Shown here piece after piece: positions 12,252 to 23,456 of a stretch of DNA of 64,000 nt; positions within the stretch are counted from its first letter, which is position 1; every line of letters starts with the position of its first letter. Source of the DNA: Chamaecrista fasciculata (Eukaryota > Streptophyta > Magnoliopsida > Fabales > Fabaceae). A program made the translations under genes and the position numbers. The DNA is taken from assembly GCA_003254925.1 (NCBI GenBank), contig QANZ01005755.1, forward strand, positions 252,236 to 316,235, given 5' to 3'. Below the pieces are notes generated by a model. It ran no database searches. It saw nothing but the letters and a program-made list of their open reading frames with translations, and was not told where the DNA came from.

Positions 12252-13885
12252 AGAGAATGGTGTATTATTTGATTAAATTTACTTATATATAATATATAAA
12301 AGTAATATATATATATATATATATTAACACATGTGGTTTGAAGCCGTTAACTGAACTAAACTATTTAATTTTAATACATTTTGAACTAAATTAAACTTTT
12401 TAGTGTTCAGCTTTGCATCAATTTAGTTTGGTTAAATTAGTTTAGTTTGGTTAAATTAGTTTAGTTTGATTTTAAACACTCCTAGCTACTAGCAGTTAAC
12501 TGGACTTAGAAATGAATTTGTTTGATCACGAAAATCATTTTGAGAGTTAAATTGAAGCGGTTCATAAACAATTGGGCATAAGTGCTATTAATAGGTTGGA
12601 CCAATTAATAGTTAAAGAATCGTCCGGTTCAATTTAGCCCTTTAGAAGGTTTTCTCTTTCAATTTAATTCAAAAAATTATTTTATTATCAATGTTAGTCC
12701 TTCTATATAAATTATTATATTGTAACATAAATTATTGATCTTAAATTATCAATTTATAATTATTTACTATGATTATAATTATAATATCACATTTCATATA
12801 TTATTTACATTAAAATATTTATTTAGTATATCATTTAGCTTAATTGTTAATTCGATCAATCAAACTTGTAAAATCATAAACTAAATATTTTTTTTATTCA
12901 TTAAATGATCTAATTTTGATTGAATAAAATGACTTATTATCTTTTTCTAATATTATTCTTGATAATTAGACTTATTCAATACGTACAATTACAATTGCTA
13001 GATATAATTGTAAATTATTCTTAAAGTTAAAAAGAAAAACTATAATTTAAATTATCAAGCTACTCTATTCCATCCTTCACTCTCGATCCCCAATTTGAAA
13101 GGACCACAAAATGTGACTTTTAAATGGCTAAACTAATAAGGAATGATGGAGGCTTTTTCATTACAATTCTATCACACCCTTATTAATTATCTAAATACGA
13201 ATTTATTCTATACAAGTCATTATGTTCTTTACTACTCCCTCTTTACCCTTCAAGCCAAACATACCCTTAAAAAATCAGAAGGTCAACATCTATCAAGTAT
13301 ATGTGTGTGTCTATATTATATATTTACGAACTGCGAATATAACTGGCAAATGAATAAATAAATATTATATTTGCGAATATAGTTGGCTCTCTCGTACTCG
13401 TACCAGTTGCTTCACTACGTCAAACAGTATCTATGAATCTTGCTACAAAACAACTTAACCCGTTGCCTTCCTGGCACATTCACTTTTTAAAATATATAAT
13501 AGTTAAATATTGAAACTCTTTTTGCGGTTGAAAACTTCAGAAATTTCATATGTACGTATATAACAATAAGTTATTATATGAACAATAAAGATGTCAAATT
13601 ATTTACAGCGTTTTTTTTTTTCTCTTGGCTAAATATATATAATATATTCAAAATATCCCTCTACCTAGTTGTCAATATATTACCTTATCCGCCCCCCAAC
13701 AACTTGGTTTCTAGATAGAAGGTATCATCGATCCTTTCACATGAAGCTAGCCTTCAAATGTTCATCGATCTATATATACATACACAAATTGACAATTATA
13801 TATTAATTGATTTCCGGAACTTTATTTATCCGCGAGCATTTATATCATTAAAAACGATGAAATCCAGCATTTCTATAAAATGTGT
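12252..13885. other. Intergenic, no gene recognised
   Basis: AT-rich. Near 12415-12470 a short phrase (ttagtttggttaaa) is tandemly repeated. The 72-codon frame at 13143 has no recognisable domain. Confidence 0.55.
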
Positions 13886-13893
13886 ATCTATAC

Positions 13894-14073
13894 CATGGTT
13901 GCAAATTGCGGTCCGCAACCGCAATTGCGCCCGCAATATTGCTGTTGCGGTGGTGGCCGCAACCCGCATCAGACCGCAACGACTACACCGCAACAGTCGC
14001 AACCTATATTGCAACACCCGCAACCGCAGTAAACGCAACGCAACCGCATCCGCAACCGCAATTTGCAACCATG
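13894..14073. mobile_element. hAT-type MITE rich in GCAACC motifs
   Basis: A 180-bp element with perfect 19-bp terminal inverted repeats CATGGTTGCAAATTGCGGT, flanked by a perfect 8-bp duplication atctatac (13886-13893 and 14074-14081). The 8-bp duplication fits the hAT superfamily. Inside, sub-terminal copies of GCAACC/GGTTGC and GCAATT make it far more GC-rich than its surroundings. Such repeated sub-terminal motifs are typical hAT transposase binding sites. Open frames across it are by-products of the repeat. Confidence 0.88.
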
Positions 14074-14081
14074 ATCTATAC

Positions 14082-14273
14082 TAGCTTGTTCGTTTCTATC
14101 TGAGCTCATGATCTTCTTCTCTTATTAATGTTTTTCCATGATTTAGGTGCATATGCATGCATGGATCGATGTGGTAGAGATATATATAGATATCTAGATT
14201 TCCCAATTCTGACACAAGATTGTGCAGTATCTCATAATGTGAATAACCCTGTCCTATCCTTTCCTTCATTAAT

Positions 14274-14307
<34 letters not shown>

Positions 14308-16700
14308 ATATTCAGAAATTCAAATTAGATTGCTATAGGTTGAAGGCATTTACCAAATGGATGCTCTCTAGCTAGCTCTAGTGCTATTTGCATGTGTATA
14401 GTTATTAAAATATATATTTCTGTTCGTTACTTTGACAATGGAAATTAATACAAAGATCATAAAAAGATAAATTAGTATAAATGGAAGTCCAAACGTGGCG
14501 TTCTCTATGTGTCCCTTGCATTACACCGAAAGGTTGCCATGTCTAATTAAAACTCAAAATAAAGCATGATTAACGAACCCACCACATACAATACTAAACA
14601 ATGGCTATATATACAAGCTCTAATTATTAATTATGTTTGTTATATGTAATCAACTAATAAGCTGCCTAGCATGTGCCAGCTTCGGGAATTCTGGATTTCT
14701 GGTATTATGATTTTGGTATTTAGCACAGAAACAAACTGTGGGGCTCACCTTACTTTGAAGTTTGCAGTTTGCATAATTTAATTGAATATAGGTACTTAAC
14801 AAAACTTATTTTGTCATAATTAATTGAGATGTACTGAAAACACAGACGTTGAGACAATTCAACTACCAACAAGAGTTAACTAATAATTAACCAACCTGTT
14901 TTACAACACGTCGTACGTCATATTCCCCCTATTAAACTAACTAATCAAAGTTATATAACTAAAACTACGCCATATATACCTCCTCCATCTTTCTGTAATT
15001 CTGTTGCATATATACTAAGTGTAGTCGATCATCTCTCAAAATGATAACTTGATATATGAGTTTAATACATTGTAAAATATTATTTAACTTATTCGCAAAA
15101 GTATTTTAGGTATACAAACTTTATATTCAAATTTCATGTCTTCCTCAATATTTTTTGTTGTCAATTTTATTTTCAATATTTTATATTTTGATAAATTTTA
15201 TATTTTGAATAATTTATTTAAATAAATTAATGATAAATTTTGTCATGTTTTTCAATATAAGTTAATATTTGAGTTTTTTTTTTATCTACCATTAATATTA
15301 TACTAAAGTAAGAGTAAATAATAAAATCGATTAAAATAAAATTTGAAGACAAAAATAGTACTTTTTTATTAGATTAGTCAATTCTATTAAACTTAACATC
15401 TATGAATTAGTTATAATATGTGTAGTTTAGATGAGAAGTCTAGAATTGATTAATGATAAAGTAAAGAGCAATACTATATATAAGTGTTGGGAAAAATAAC
15501 AATATTTATAAAAATAAATATAACCTTTCTTCCTTGAGAATAACCAGAGAAATAAGATGAAGAAACACAATCACAACACAAGAGAAATTAACGTGGGAAA
15601 CCCAAACCGGGAAGAAACCCACGACCGTTGCCAAAAGACAATCATAGAAAAATACTATATGAAAATTTTTACATCACACAATATTCTCTCAACCCTTGAC
15701 CCAAATACACCCACACTCTCACAAAGGAACAATTTAACTACACCTTTCACACTCTACAAATACAAAAGAAGAAGGGATTTCAAAGTCAAATACAATGCTT
15801 AAAGTGTCTTGACTTTGTGCATCTCCTCAGCTAATTACTAATATATTTATAAGCATCCCAAACCCTAGTCATAAAGGAATTATTTGATCATTAAGTAACT
15901 TCCTTAACCACTAGAGATGTTAATTCCCAAATATATGGTAACTAATTGAATTACAAGCCAGGAAAAGATTACACAAGATTTTTCCAAATTTTTATCAAAT
16001 AAGATTACAACCTTTACAAATCTTTTCCTATTACCATTTTCAATCACTTACCCGACAATAAGGAGGAACGGTTACAAAAGTAACTATCTTCTTAGACGTT
16101 GGATCATTTTTTTTTTTTTTAATGTCTCAAACTGTAGATAATTACATACACCTCGAGACAAAAAGAAACTATCTATTATACACATATTGAGAGATTTAAA
16201 AAAAAAAAATCAACGGTTAGTAAGTAAATATGTAGTTGGGGGAAGTGAGAGGCAATATACGTATGAATGGAGATGTTTGAGTTGATTGGTTTAATTTTGT
16301 ATTATGATATTACAGCTTGAGGTTGGCCGTACAGAAAAAGTAGAGGAAGAAGTGCCGTGGGTCCGTGACACAGTTTCAGTACAACGAAGCCATCCCCAAC
16401 CTTAACCATTTGCCATAAAGTGCCACTCAGCAGTCAACTAAACTCTTTCCTTCTTAATATATATATATATAATCAGTTTAAATTAAAGATTAAATAATCC
16501 TAAAAATAAAATTATTACTTAATATTAACTACTTATGTGTGAATGGATTTAATATTGTTTAGAATGAAAAATACATGAAATGAATGAGTTTTGAAGAAGG
16601 TAAATATTTACCAAAAGAAAAGAAAAAAAAGGTAGATAGTTAATTGGTTATGATAAAAGCGGAGAAGAATCTGTTGCTTCGGGATGTGTTTCAAAGGGAA
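14082..16700. other. Intergenic with a possible decayed foldback and a small MITE-like inverted repeat
   Basis: No gene recognised. About 15105-15367 resembles the arms of the 20545-21023 element but is heavily decayed. About 16098-16225 holds an imperfect inverted repeat, cgttgga plus a T run versus an A run plus tcaacgg, perhaps a small MITE. Confidence 0.4.
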
Positions 16701-16737
16701 AAGGGAAGAGGCGGTGCCATGTCAGCCTCTCAGAGTG

Positions 16738-16811
16738 TGACGTGGGATATCCACTAATCCACCCTCGACTACCGTGTTGATAGCTTATTCAATTCAATCA
16801 TTGCCACGTCA
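16738..16811. promoter_or_regulatory. Paired TGACGTGG / CCACGTCA motifs
   Basis: TGACGTGG at 16738-16745 and its exact inverse CCACGTCA at 16804-16811 lie in a stretch (about 16680-16880) of higher complexity and GC than its surroundings. ACGT-core sites of this kind are bZIP (G/C-box) binding sites. The motifs are seen; regulatory function is inferred and no gene starts nearby, so this is only a candidate distal element. Confidence 0.3.
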
Positions 16812-16899
16812 TCTCTCTTAAGTGGGTCCCCTACCTCCATCTTTCCCTCTTCACATTTGACTGCAACGTCAAGACACTTTTTTCATTTTTATTTTTCAC

Positions 16900-18254
16900 G
16901 GTCCACGGAGGATTTCAAAAACCACAAATAAATAAATAAATAAACAAATGCCCTCATGAATCGAATCTAATTTCGGAAATACCCTCCCTGAAATCCAGCA
17001 TATATTCCTCACATCTTCCTACATCAATGTTTGTCTCGAACTCAATACCAAACGAAACGGTGGGGGGATCATATTTTTTTAAAAAAATAAATAAATGCAT
17101 GCCCCCGGAAGAAAACAACAAACTACCTAAAATGCAAAGGAGATTTATATAAGTAGTATGTATATGTATATGGTACAAATTAAATTAATTTTGTTTATAT
17201 CGTGTTTTGTTATTAATGTAAAATGAATGAATGAAGATTTGATTGGATACATATATACGTGATTTGCTAAACAAAACACACTGAAACAGAAGGGAGTGAT
17301 CCTTAAATCCTAACAAGTGGGGCTGTACATGTGTGTTGAACTTGAAACCAAGGACATTAAGGGGGGATGCACCCTACTTACCAAAAACATGCAAATTGGA
17401 CCCACCCCCTTCTCACTCTATACTATATACTCTAGTCTCGTTCCTAATGTAATAAATATATAATGTCACACAAATAACATGATCATATATATATCAGAAG
17501 ATCTTGATGATGAATGAATGATTGATCTGGATGGTGAGAAAAGTGCCAGGTGTCCAAGTATTAGTATTGGGTGAGAGAAATGAGAGATGCTGAATTATGG
17601 GCAGCAGAGAGGAGGTTTTGGCAGTTTGTATATAGAAATATTAAGTTAAGCATCCACGCACATGGGGGTATGGTGAGTCTAGTTCAGAGTTGGAGAACAA
17701 TGCCTCTGCCTTTTACTTACAAGTAAGACCCGACTCTCTCTTCTTTTTTAATTTATATTTATTTCAATATCAACCTATATATATATATATTATTTAATTT
17801 AAGATATCTTCTTTTGTTGTCTGTTAGTTAATACATTATATTATGTTAGCCAGCCTAGCTAGCTAGCTATTCGCCTCCATTGTAGGCTTGTAGCTAAGCT
17901 TCCTAATTAACCATGCATGTGAATATGTGATGTTTGAATTTGTTTTCACTTGAAAACGGTGTGCCTATCTAGCTAGCCTTAACCCTATACCCGAACCAGC
18001 ACCACCTATGTATTAGCTAGCCATGCATGCACCATTCCTTCTCCTTCACCCCTTTTAATTCTACTTTGGATTGTTCTCTCTGCATCCGTCCATCCATTCA
18101 AGATTTCTAGTAATTATAAACTCTTTTTTACATTTCAAAAAATTAATATAATATATATAGAATATTTGATTTTGTCGCCGAAGGTATATCTAGTATGATA
18201 GGTAAAAGATTAATCCTTTGCAGATCTGAGTTTCATTTAGGGATTTATTGTTGA
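16900..18254. other. Intergenic, no gene recognised
   Basis: Mixed-complexity non-coding DNA with several GCTAGCTAGC-like runs (near 17860). The 74-codon frame at 16954-17178 has no known domain. Confidence 0.5.
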
Positions 18255-18345
18255 TCAATTAGTTACTTCATATATAAAATGAGATTCGAATCCCTGACAC
18301 TTACTTAAGCGACTTAGTAAGCTGAACACTAAACCAACCAACTTG
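18255..18345 (-). mobile_element. SINE head (tRNA-derived) fragment
   Basis: On the - strand the segment starts TTGGTTGGTTTAGTG and carries GGATTCGAATCTC, close to the tRNA B-box consensus GGTTCGANTCC. The spacing is SINE-like, but tail and target duplication were not found, so this is a partial or decayed copy. It does not fold as a complete tRNA. Confidence 0.4.
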
Positions 18346-19042
18346 ATTATATCTAGAATATTTCGGTTAGAATGATTATAGCAGATGAATCCACATGCAC
18401 TTACACTTCTTCTAAATGGGTCTCTTTGGTCTTTGCTCTTACAGTACATACTCTTGGGCTTGGCGGCTATTGCACGGCAATGTCTCACCCTATACTCTAG
18501 AGTCTGGTCCTCCAATTACGGCTGCAGATTCCATTTTTATTTTTTATTATTATCTTTCTATATATCGATGTGCTTTATAATTAGTTCCCAACACTCATCA
18601 TCATATAACATGCATGTACAAGCTAGTACTTCTTGTCTTTTTTACTCCATTTCCAATACTTAAAACACGAGTCGTTGGGCGCACGATGATTTTGAGACCA
18701 TAGATTCAGCTCTCCTTCATTCTCTATATATCCTATTTCTTACATTTCCCCAATATTGATATATATCTTATTGATATATATCTAATCAATTTCTCACCCA
18801 TCACTGATTTAGGATCGTTGAAATAATATATGCATGTGTTTATTACTTTTATTTCAGGCTAAAGGTTGGGCAAAAAAAAAAATGTCTACAGCTAAAGACC
18901 TATTCCCATGCATGTGACTGATATGATATACATGGTCCTCGTTTTTTTTGCCTAATTAATTGACAATAAGCTGCAACGGTATGCATGCTACAACTAAAAT
19001 CAAAATTGCATCATCAAAGCCTGCTACGCAAACTGATCACTT

Positions 19043-19061
19043 TTTTTTTTTTTTTGATATT
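19043..19061 (-). mobile_element. Tail-only retroposon insertion
   Basis: The 15-mer gcaaactgatcactt occurs at 19028-19042 and 19062-19076. Between the copies are 19 nt, which on the - strand read AATATC followed by A residues. The ATATC-poly(A) ending resembles the GTATCATC-poly(A) ending of the LINE fragment at 23457. Confidence 0.75.
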
Positions 19062-19426
19062 GCAAACTGATCACTTAAGACAAAATAGACAATCTAGAGT
19101 TTCAAGTTTGAGCCTCCATCTCTCGATCGATTACTACCATGCATGCCTTTAATTTTAATTTCCAAATCCAATGCAATAATTCTCTCAACTTGTGGTTAAC
19201 TCAATATTCAAATTTTCCAATAATTTATCTTCTCTTATTCAAACATGATAGGTTGAAGCAGGGTCGAATTGCTAGAGATTAAAATATTGCATAATATTGA
19301 CAAGTAAAAACAAGATTCTGACAATATCGTCACAAGATATCAATTAATAGTTTATGTATTTAAACTTTTTAAAAAAATTTTCCCCCTTTTTAAGGTCAGC
19401 ATAAAATAAATTTTAGGCTAAAATGT

Positions 19427-19793
19427 ATAAAATCCTCCTAATTTTTTTTTTGGGGTTACAAACGGCCCCCTAAGAGGCAAAACGCAAGGTTAAACGACAC
19501 GCACAGCAGCCACACTAAAACGCAGCTTAGAACTCCTCTTAAATTTTAGTTACTGTGTAAAAAAATTTTAAATTTTTAAAAATGATAAAAGACTTTATGA
19601 ATTATTAATTTTGTACAAATAACTCCTTTGTTAAGATTTTTTTATCGTTGTTAAATTTTACATTGATCTAAATTTAAAATTAAATAACCAAAAAATTAAA
19701 TACAATTTTAACGAATTGAGTTATTTAGACAAATAAAAAAATTAATGTATTTTTTGTCACTTTTTAAATTTTGCACAATAACCAAATTTCAGG

Positions 19794-19825
<32 letters not shown>

Positions 19826-19826
19826 G
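19427..19826. repeat. Decayed inverted repeat ending at an assembly gap
   Basis: A left phrase (about 19535-19600, cctcttaaattttagttact) recurs inverted near 19770-19800 (cctcctgaaatttggttatt on the other strand). This suggests an AT-rich foldback centred near 19680. The right side runs into a long T tract and then Ns. Confidence 0.4.
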
Positions 19827-19846
19827 NNNNNNNNNNNNNNNNNNNN
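19827..19846. other. Assembly gap (20 N)
   Basis: A run of 20 N directly after a T homopolymer of about 27 bases, so an unresolved homopolymer or repeat junction. Single Ns also occur at 35083, 43546 and 45729. Confidence 0.98.
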
Positions 19847-20544
19847 TTTTGTATTTTAGTCTCAATTTTAAGACAATCTAACTGTTTTTGTTTTTTTATA
19901 AAAAATTTATAAAACTACTCTAATTTTTTTTTGGGTAAATAAATTACCTTGAACTTCAATTAATCGATCCATCGTCTATAGTACATTAGGATAGAGTTAA
20001 ATTTTTGAAGTGCCTAAAATCAGGATGGTCAAAACTCAAAACTCAAAGAAGCTCGGCGTTCTCCTACGTTTATGGTACTTGGTACTTGGTAGTGTGTGAA
20101 CCTTTAGATGATAAATTACATGCCACTTGCCTGTAACTAAATATCAACGTACGTGATCACTGATCCACCGATGCATCTAGTAATTACAAATTTTCAAAGC
20201 ATGACTTCTCACTTTAATTTTCTAAAACTTTCACATGAGACAAACAATATAAACCGTCTGATTTTACGTTGTGCATTTCCCATTTCATTGAGATTCAGTC
20301 AAAATCAAACGTACTGCTAATTAATTTCCTAGTCCTTTCTGGATTTAAAAATAAATACAGAAACATCTATCCACCAAGTAAAAATTAAGGTTAGATTAAA
20401 TGTCCACATTTAAAATAATTTATCAATGTCTTTCATAAATGCATGGGGTGTGTATGTGTGTTTTCTTATTTTTCTTTTATCTAACGACCATTATTATCAT
20501 GCTTGTGCAAAACTATTATTTTTTTTTTCAAGAAATAAGATTAA

Positions 20545-21023
20545 GGCAAAAGTACTCATTTCGTCCCCAAATTTTACACCTGCTGTCAATTTCGTCCCCA
20601 ATCTTTCTTTGCTGTCAATTCCATCCCCAAACTTTACACATACTGTCGATTTCGTCCCCAATGTTTTTTGTTGTTGTCAATTTCGTCCCTAATCTTTCAC
20701 ATTTTGGTCAATTTTATCATTTGCTTTTACTTTAGCCAAATATTGACGACAAAATCTGTGGTTAACGATATATAATGTAAAATTGATAGAAAAAGAAACT
20801 CAAATCCTAACTTAGATTCAAAAACAGGATACAATCTGTCGTTAATTTATCAAAAGAAATTAGTCAAAGGATAAAATTGACGAAAATGTGAAAGATCGGG
20901 GACAAAATTGACAGTTGATGTAAAGTTTGGCAATGAAATTGACAGTTGGTATAAAGTTTTGGGACGAAATTGACAATTAATATAAAGTTTGAGGACGAAA
21001 TTAGTATCTTTTTTTGTTTGCGC
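20545..21023. mobile_element. Foldback MULE-like element (GTCAATTTCGTCCCC family)
   Basis: A 479-bp inverted-repeat element. The left arm repeats ctgtcaatttcgtcccc with variations about four times, and the right arm carries the same motif inverted. An 8-bp flanking duplication aagattaa lies at 20537-20544 and 21024-21031. Open frames here (repeated FVPN-like phrases) are products of the repeats, not genes. It lies 320 bp upstream of the SAUR start codon, so it may border that gene's promoter. Confidence 0.7.
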
Positions 21024-21196
21024 AAGATTAAAGAAAAGTGTTGACAAAGAGGGGAGGATCAGATAGAGTATGGTGCACACTAACTACGGAAGGATGTAGT
21101 TGGAGTGAGCGAATGAGAGACGTTAAAAATGCTACAAAAGCACCAGACAGTGAGTTGTTATTATGTAGAAGACCAAGGGTAGTTTCGAAACTTTTC

Positions 21197-21210
21197 TAAT
21201 ATAAAGCCAG
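21197..21210 (+). promoter_or_regulatory. TATA box of the SAUR53-like gene
   Basis: The sequence ctaatataaagcc lies about 140 bp upstream of the start codon. It is followed by a short leader of moderate complexity with no ATG in a coding context before 21346. Confidence 0.5.
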
Positions 21211-21345
21211 AAGCCCTCCTTCTATCGCAATCCCCGCAACTTTTAATTTCCTATCTCTACACAGAAACCGAAGAAACACAAACAGAGGCCGTCGGTTTCC
21301 AGTCGCCGGTCAAGCTTTTTTTTTTTCCATCACTTTCTCGGTAAA

Positions 21346-21816
21346 ATGTCTGCAGGACTCGGAAAATGCAGCAAAATCCGCCACATTGTGAGGCTTCGTC
21401 AAATGCTTCGACAGTGGCGGAACAAGGCGCGGATGTCGTCGGCGGCGAATCGCATACCGTCGGATGTTCCGGCGGGACACGTGGCGGTTTGCGTCGGCAC
21501 GAACTACCGGAGATTCGTTGTGCGCGCGTCGTATTTGAACCATCCGGTGTTCAAGAAGCTTCTAGTGGAAGCCGAAGAAGAGTACGGATTCTCGAATAAT
21601 CACGGACCGTTGGCGATCCCGTGCGAGGAATCGGTTTTCGAAGAGGTTCTCCGGTTTATTTCGCGGTCTGAGTCAGGGAAATCGAGCCGATTGGTGAACC
21701 GGGAGGAGATTGAGATTCAGAGGCACTGCCACGTCGGCATCCGGAGCAATCGTCGGGAGCTGTGGCCCGAATCTCGACCGCTACTTCACGGGTTCGCTGA
21801 GAAGAGCATTTGGTAG
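21346..21816 (+). CDS. SAUR-family auxin-responsive protein (SAUR53-like)
   Basis: An intronless 156-aa protein of the SMALL AUXIN UP RNA family. Seen: a basic N-terminus (KIRHIVRLRQMLRQWRNKAR, residues 10-29), then the SAUR core VPAGHVAVCVG (41-51), RRFVVRASYLNHPVF (55-69), LLVEAEEEYGF (72-82), GPLAIPCEESVFEEVLRFI (87-105), and a tail ending ELWPESRPLLHGFAEKSIW. Known: SAURs inhibit PP2C.D phosphatases at the plasma membrane, keep H+-ATPases phosphorylated and promote acid growth. The long N- and C-terminal extensions put it with the roughly 150-aa SAURs such as Arabidopsis SAUR52/53 rather than the short SAUR19/50 types. Its GC content is well above its surroundings, as usual for SAURs. The frame is intact and the start fits the family N-terminus. 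Confidence 0.95.
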   Translation: MSAGLGKCSKIRHIVRLRQMLRQWRNKARMSSAANRIPSDVPAGHVAVCVGTNYRRFVVRASYLNHPVFKKLLVEAEEEYGFSNNHGPLAIPCEESVFEEVLRFISRSESGKSSRLVNREEIEIQRHCHVGIRSNRRELWPESRPLLHGFAEKSIW

Positions 21817-22017
21817 ATGCGAAAGCGAAAGGCCACTTTGATTCTGACCCGGGTTTATTAAACGGTCCGAGTTGGGTTTGATGAAGTAAATAGGGATTTT
21901 TAGGGATAGTAACATTTTACAATTTACACCCCCTTCTTAATTCCGTTTCAATTGTTTTGGGATTTGATTGAGTAATTAGGTTCGGGACGGGAGGGAGGTA
22001 CGCTTATATATATTCTT

Positions 22018-22119
22018 ATGATGGCTCCGGAGAATGCTGAGGAGATGGCAGTGACGGTGGCGGCGGCGGCGGCGCCACCGAGTCGTCCCGGGTTCGAATC
22101 GGGAGTAGAGGCTGTGTAA
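22018..22119 (+). CDS. Possible small ORF, 33 aa (hypothetical)
   Basis: ATG ATG GCT to TAA encodes MMAPENAEEMAVTVAAAAAP followed by a short tail ending GVEAV. It begins 200 bp after the SAUR stop, in an island clearly more GC-rich than the surroundings. No family is recognised. It may lie in the SAUR 3' UTR, be the remains of an exon, or be chance. The GGTTCGAATC inside it looks like a tRNA B-box, but no tRNA folds here. Confidence 0.2.
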   Translation: MMAPENAEEMAVTVAAAAAPPSRPGFESGVEAV

Positions 22120-22199
22120 CAACTAATAATGGATTCACATGAAACGATTCGTGTTTGAGTCAGAGTGAGTTGAGTGAGTGCCCGCGTTATCAAATGGTA

Positions 22200-22385
22200 A
22201 CTTTTGTAAATTATGTCATTTTTATTGGATTGATTAATGCAAAATCAAAGTTGTAGAGAAATATAGAAAACTCCAAATTTCAGTTTCACACTCACAGAAA
22301 CTTTCAATTACTTGTTTGTTGCTGATTTTATTATTATTATTACCTGTCTCTGTAAATTGTAATATAAAAAAATATGTTTTGGGGG

Positions 22386-22416
<31 letters not shown>

Positions 22417-23246
22417 TATTAAAAAATAATAATAGAAAAGGAAGGTTTGATTGATTGCATGGAGGTTAGAAAATAATGATGGAAGGCGTTGTGGGAGTTA
22501 TAATAGCAGTAGCCCACGTGAAAGCAAAGCAAAGCAAAGTCTCCCATTTGCTCTGTTTCCCCTGATTCCAGTTTGTCTCCACTAACTCCCAAACCCTTAA
22601 TTAATCCTCAATTCTTAGACACCTCTCATACATTAATTCTTTAATTTGCATAACTCGAAATTCAAAACATATTTTAATTTATCTAGTACAGCAAACAGTA
22701 CCTCTGGACAAGGCTGTTACCGAGAATAAAATATACATGTGTTTACTTTATGGAACTAAACTTTAAGCTACATGTCATTGATTTAACAGGTCAACTTTTT
22801 TTGTTTAAAAAAAACCACAAACCAAGTGTTCCGAATAACTTCTCGAATATGTTTTTTTGTGAGTAAAAATAATCAAAGAAACGACAGCGATTTTCTTTGT
22901 GTTCAAACTTCAAATTGAAAGTAAAAGAAAACGGGATGGGATTCTGAATCTTGCATTGATGAATACATATTATTGACTAGCCAATCATGGACTTTTTTTC
23001 TTTCTTTGGTCCGAAGACCGAAGAAACATTTTGTACGGAGCCACACCCGAAATGAAGGGTCCATATTCAACGAAACGGCAATTGGGGTAAGTAAATCCAA
23101 TTAGGGTAAGTATAACAGTTCAATTAAATTTAATCTTAATATTTCAGATACGTTTGCTGACGAGATAGTATTTATTGTATGTCAGCATGCTTCAATTGTG
23201 ACTCACAAAATAAAAAGAAAATGAGAGAAAATTGATAAATAATTAA
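22200..23246. other. Intergenic, no gene recognised
   Basis: AT-rich, with an (AT)n run at 22386-22412. A 65-codon - strand frame at 22903-23100 has no recognisable domain. Confidence 0.55.
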
Positions 23247-23431
23247 GGATTTATCTAACATGTGTCCTTATGACACATTTTAAGATTTATTTTGATTGGT
23301 TAGTAGAGCATCTCATATCTTAAAATTTACGAAAATTCATTTAAAAGATAATAATTTTTAATGTTTGAAAATTCACTTGACCAATCAAAATAAAACTTAA
23401 TTTGTGCCCTGAGAACACGTTAGAAGGACCC
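23247..23431. mobile_element. MULE-type MITE, copy B
   Basis: A 185-bp element with ends GGATTTATCTAAC and, from the right, GGGTCCTTCTAAC. It is flanked by a perfect 9-bp duplication aataattaa (23238-23246 and 23432-23440). It is an inverted homologue of the element at 59-227, sharing the internal phrases ttttgattggt and aaacattaaaaatta. Confidence 0.85.
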
Positions 23432-23456
23432 AATAATTAATACTAGTGTGTTTAAC

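Noticed and set aside
13758-14103. Overlapping frames on both strands rich in Arg, Asn and Ala
   Set aside because: They coincide with the hAT MITE and reflect its GCAACC repeats.
20426-21080. Frames with repeated FVPN/FRPQ-like phrases on both strands
   Set aside because: They are translations of the repeated gtcaatttcgtcccc units of a transposon, not a repeat protein.
21310-21599. Alternative frames over the SAUR53-like gene
   Set aside because: Only the 21346-21816 frame shows SAUR motifs. The others are shadows of GC-rich coding DNA.
22083-22105. GTCCCGGGTTCGAATCGGGA resembling a tRNA T-arm
   Set aside because: The stem does not pair in the correct T-arm register, and there is no acceptor, D- or anticodon arm around it.
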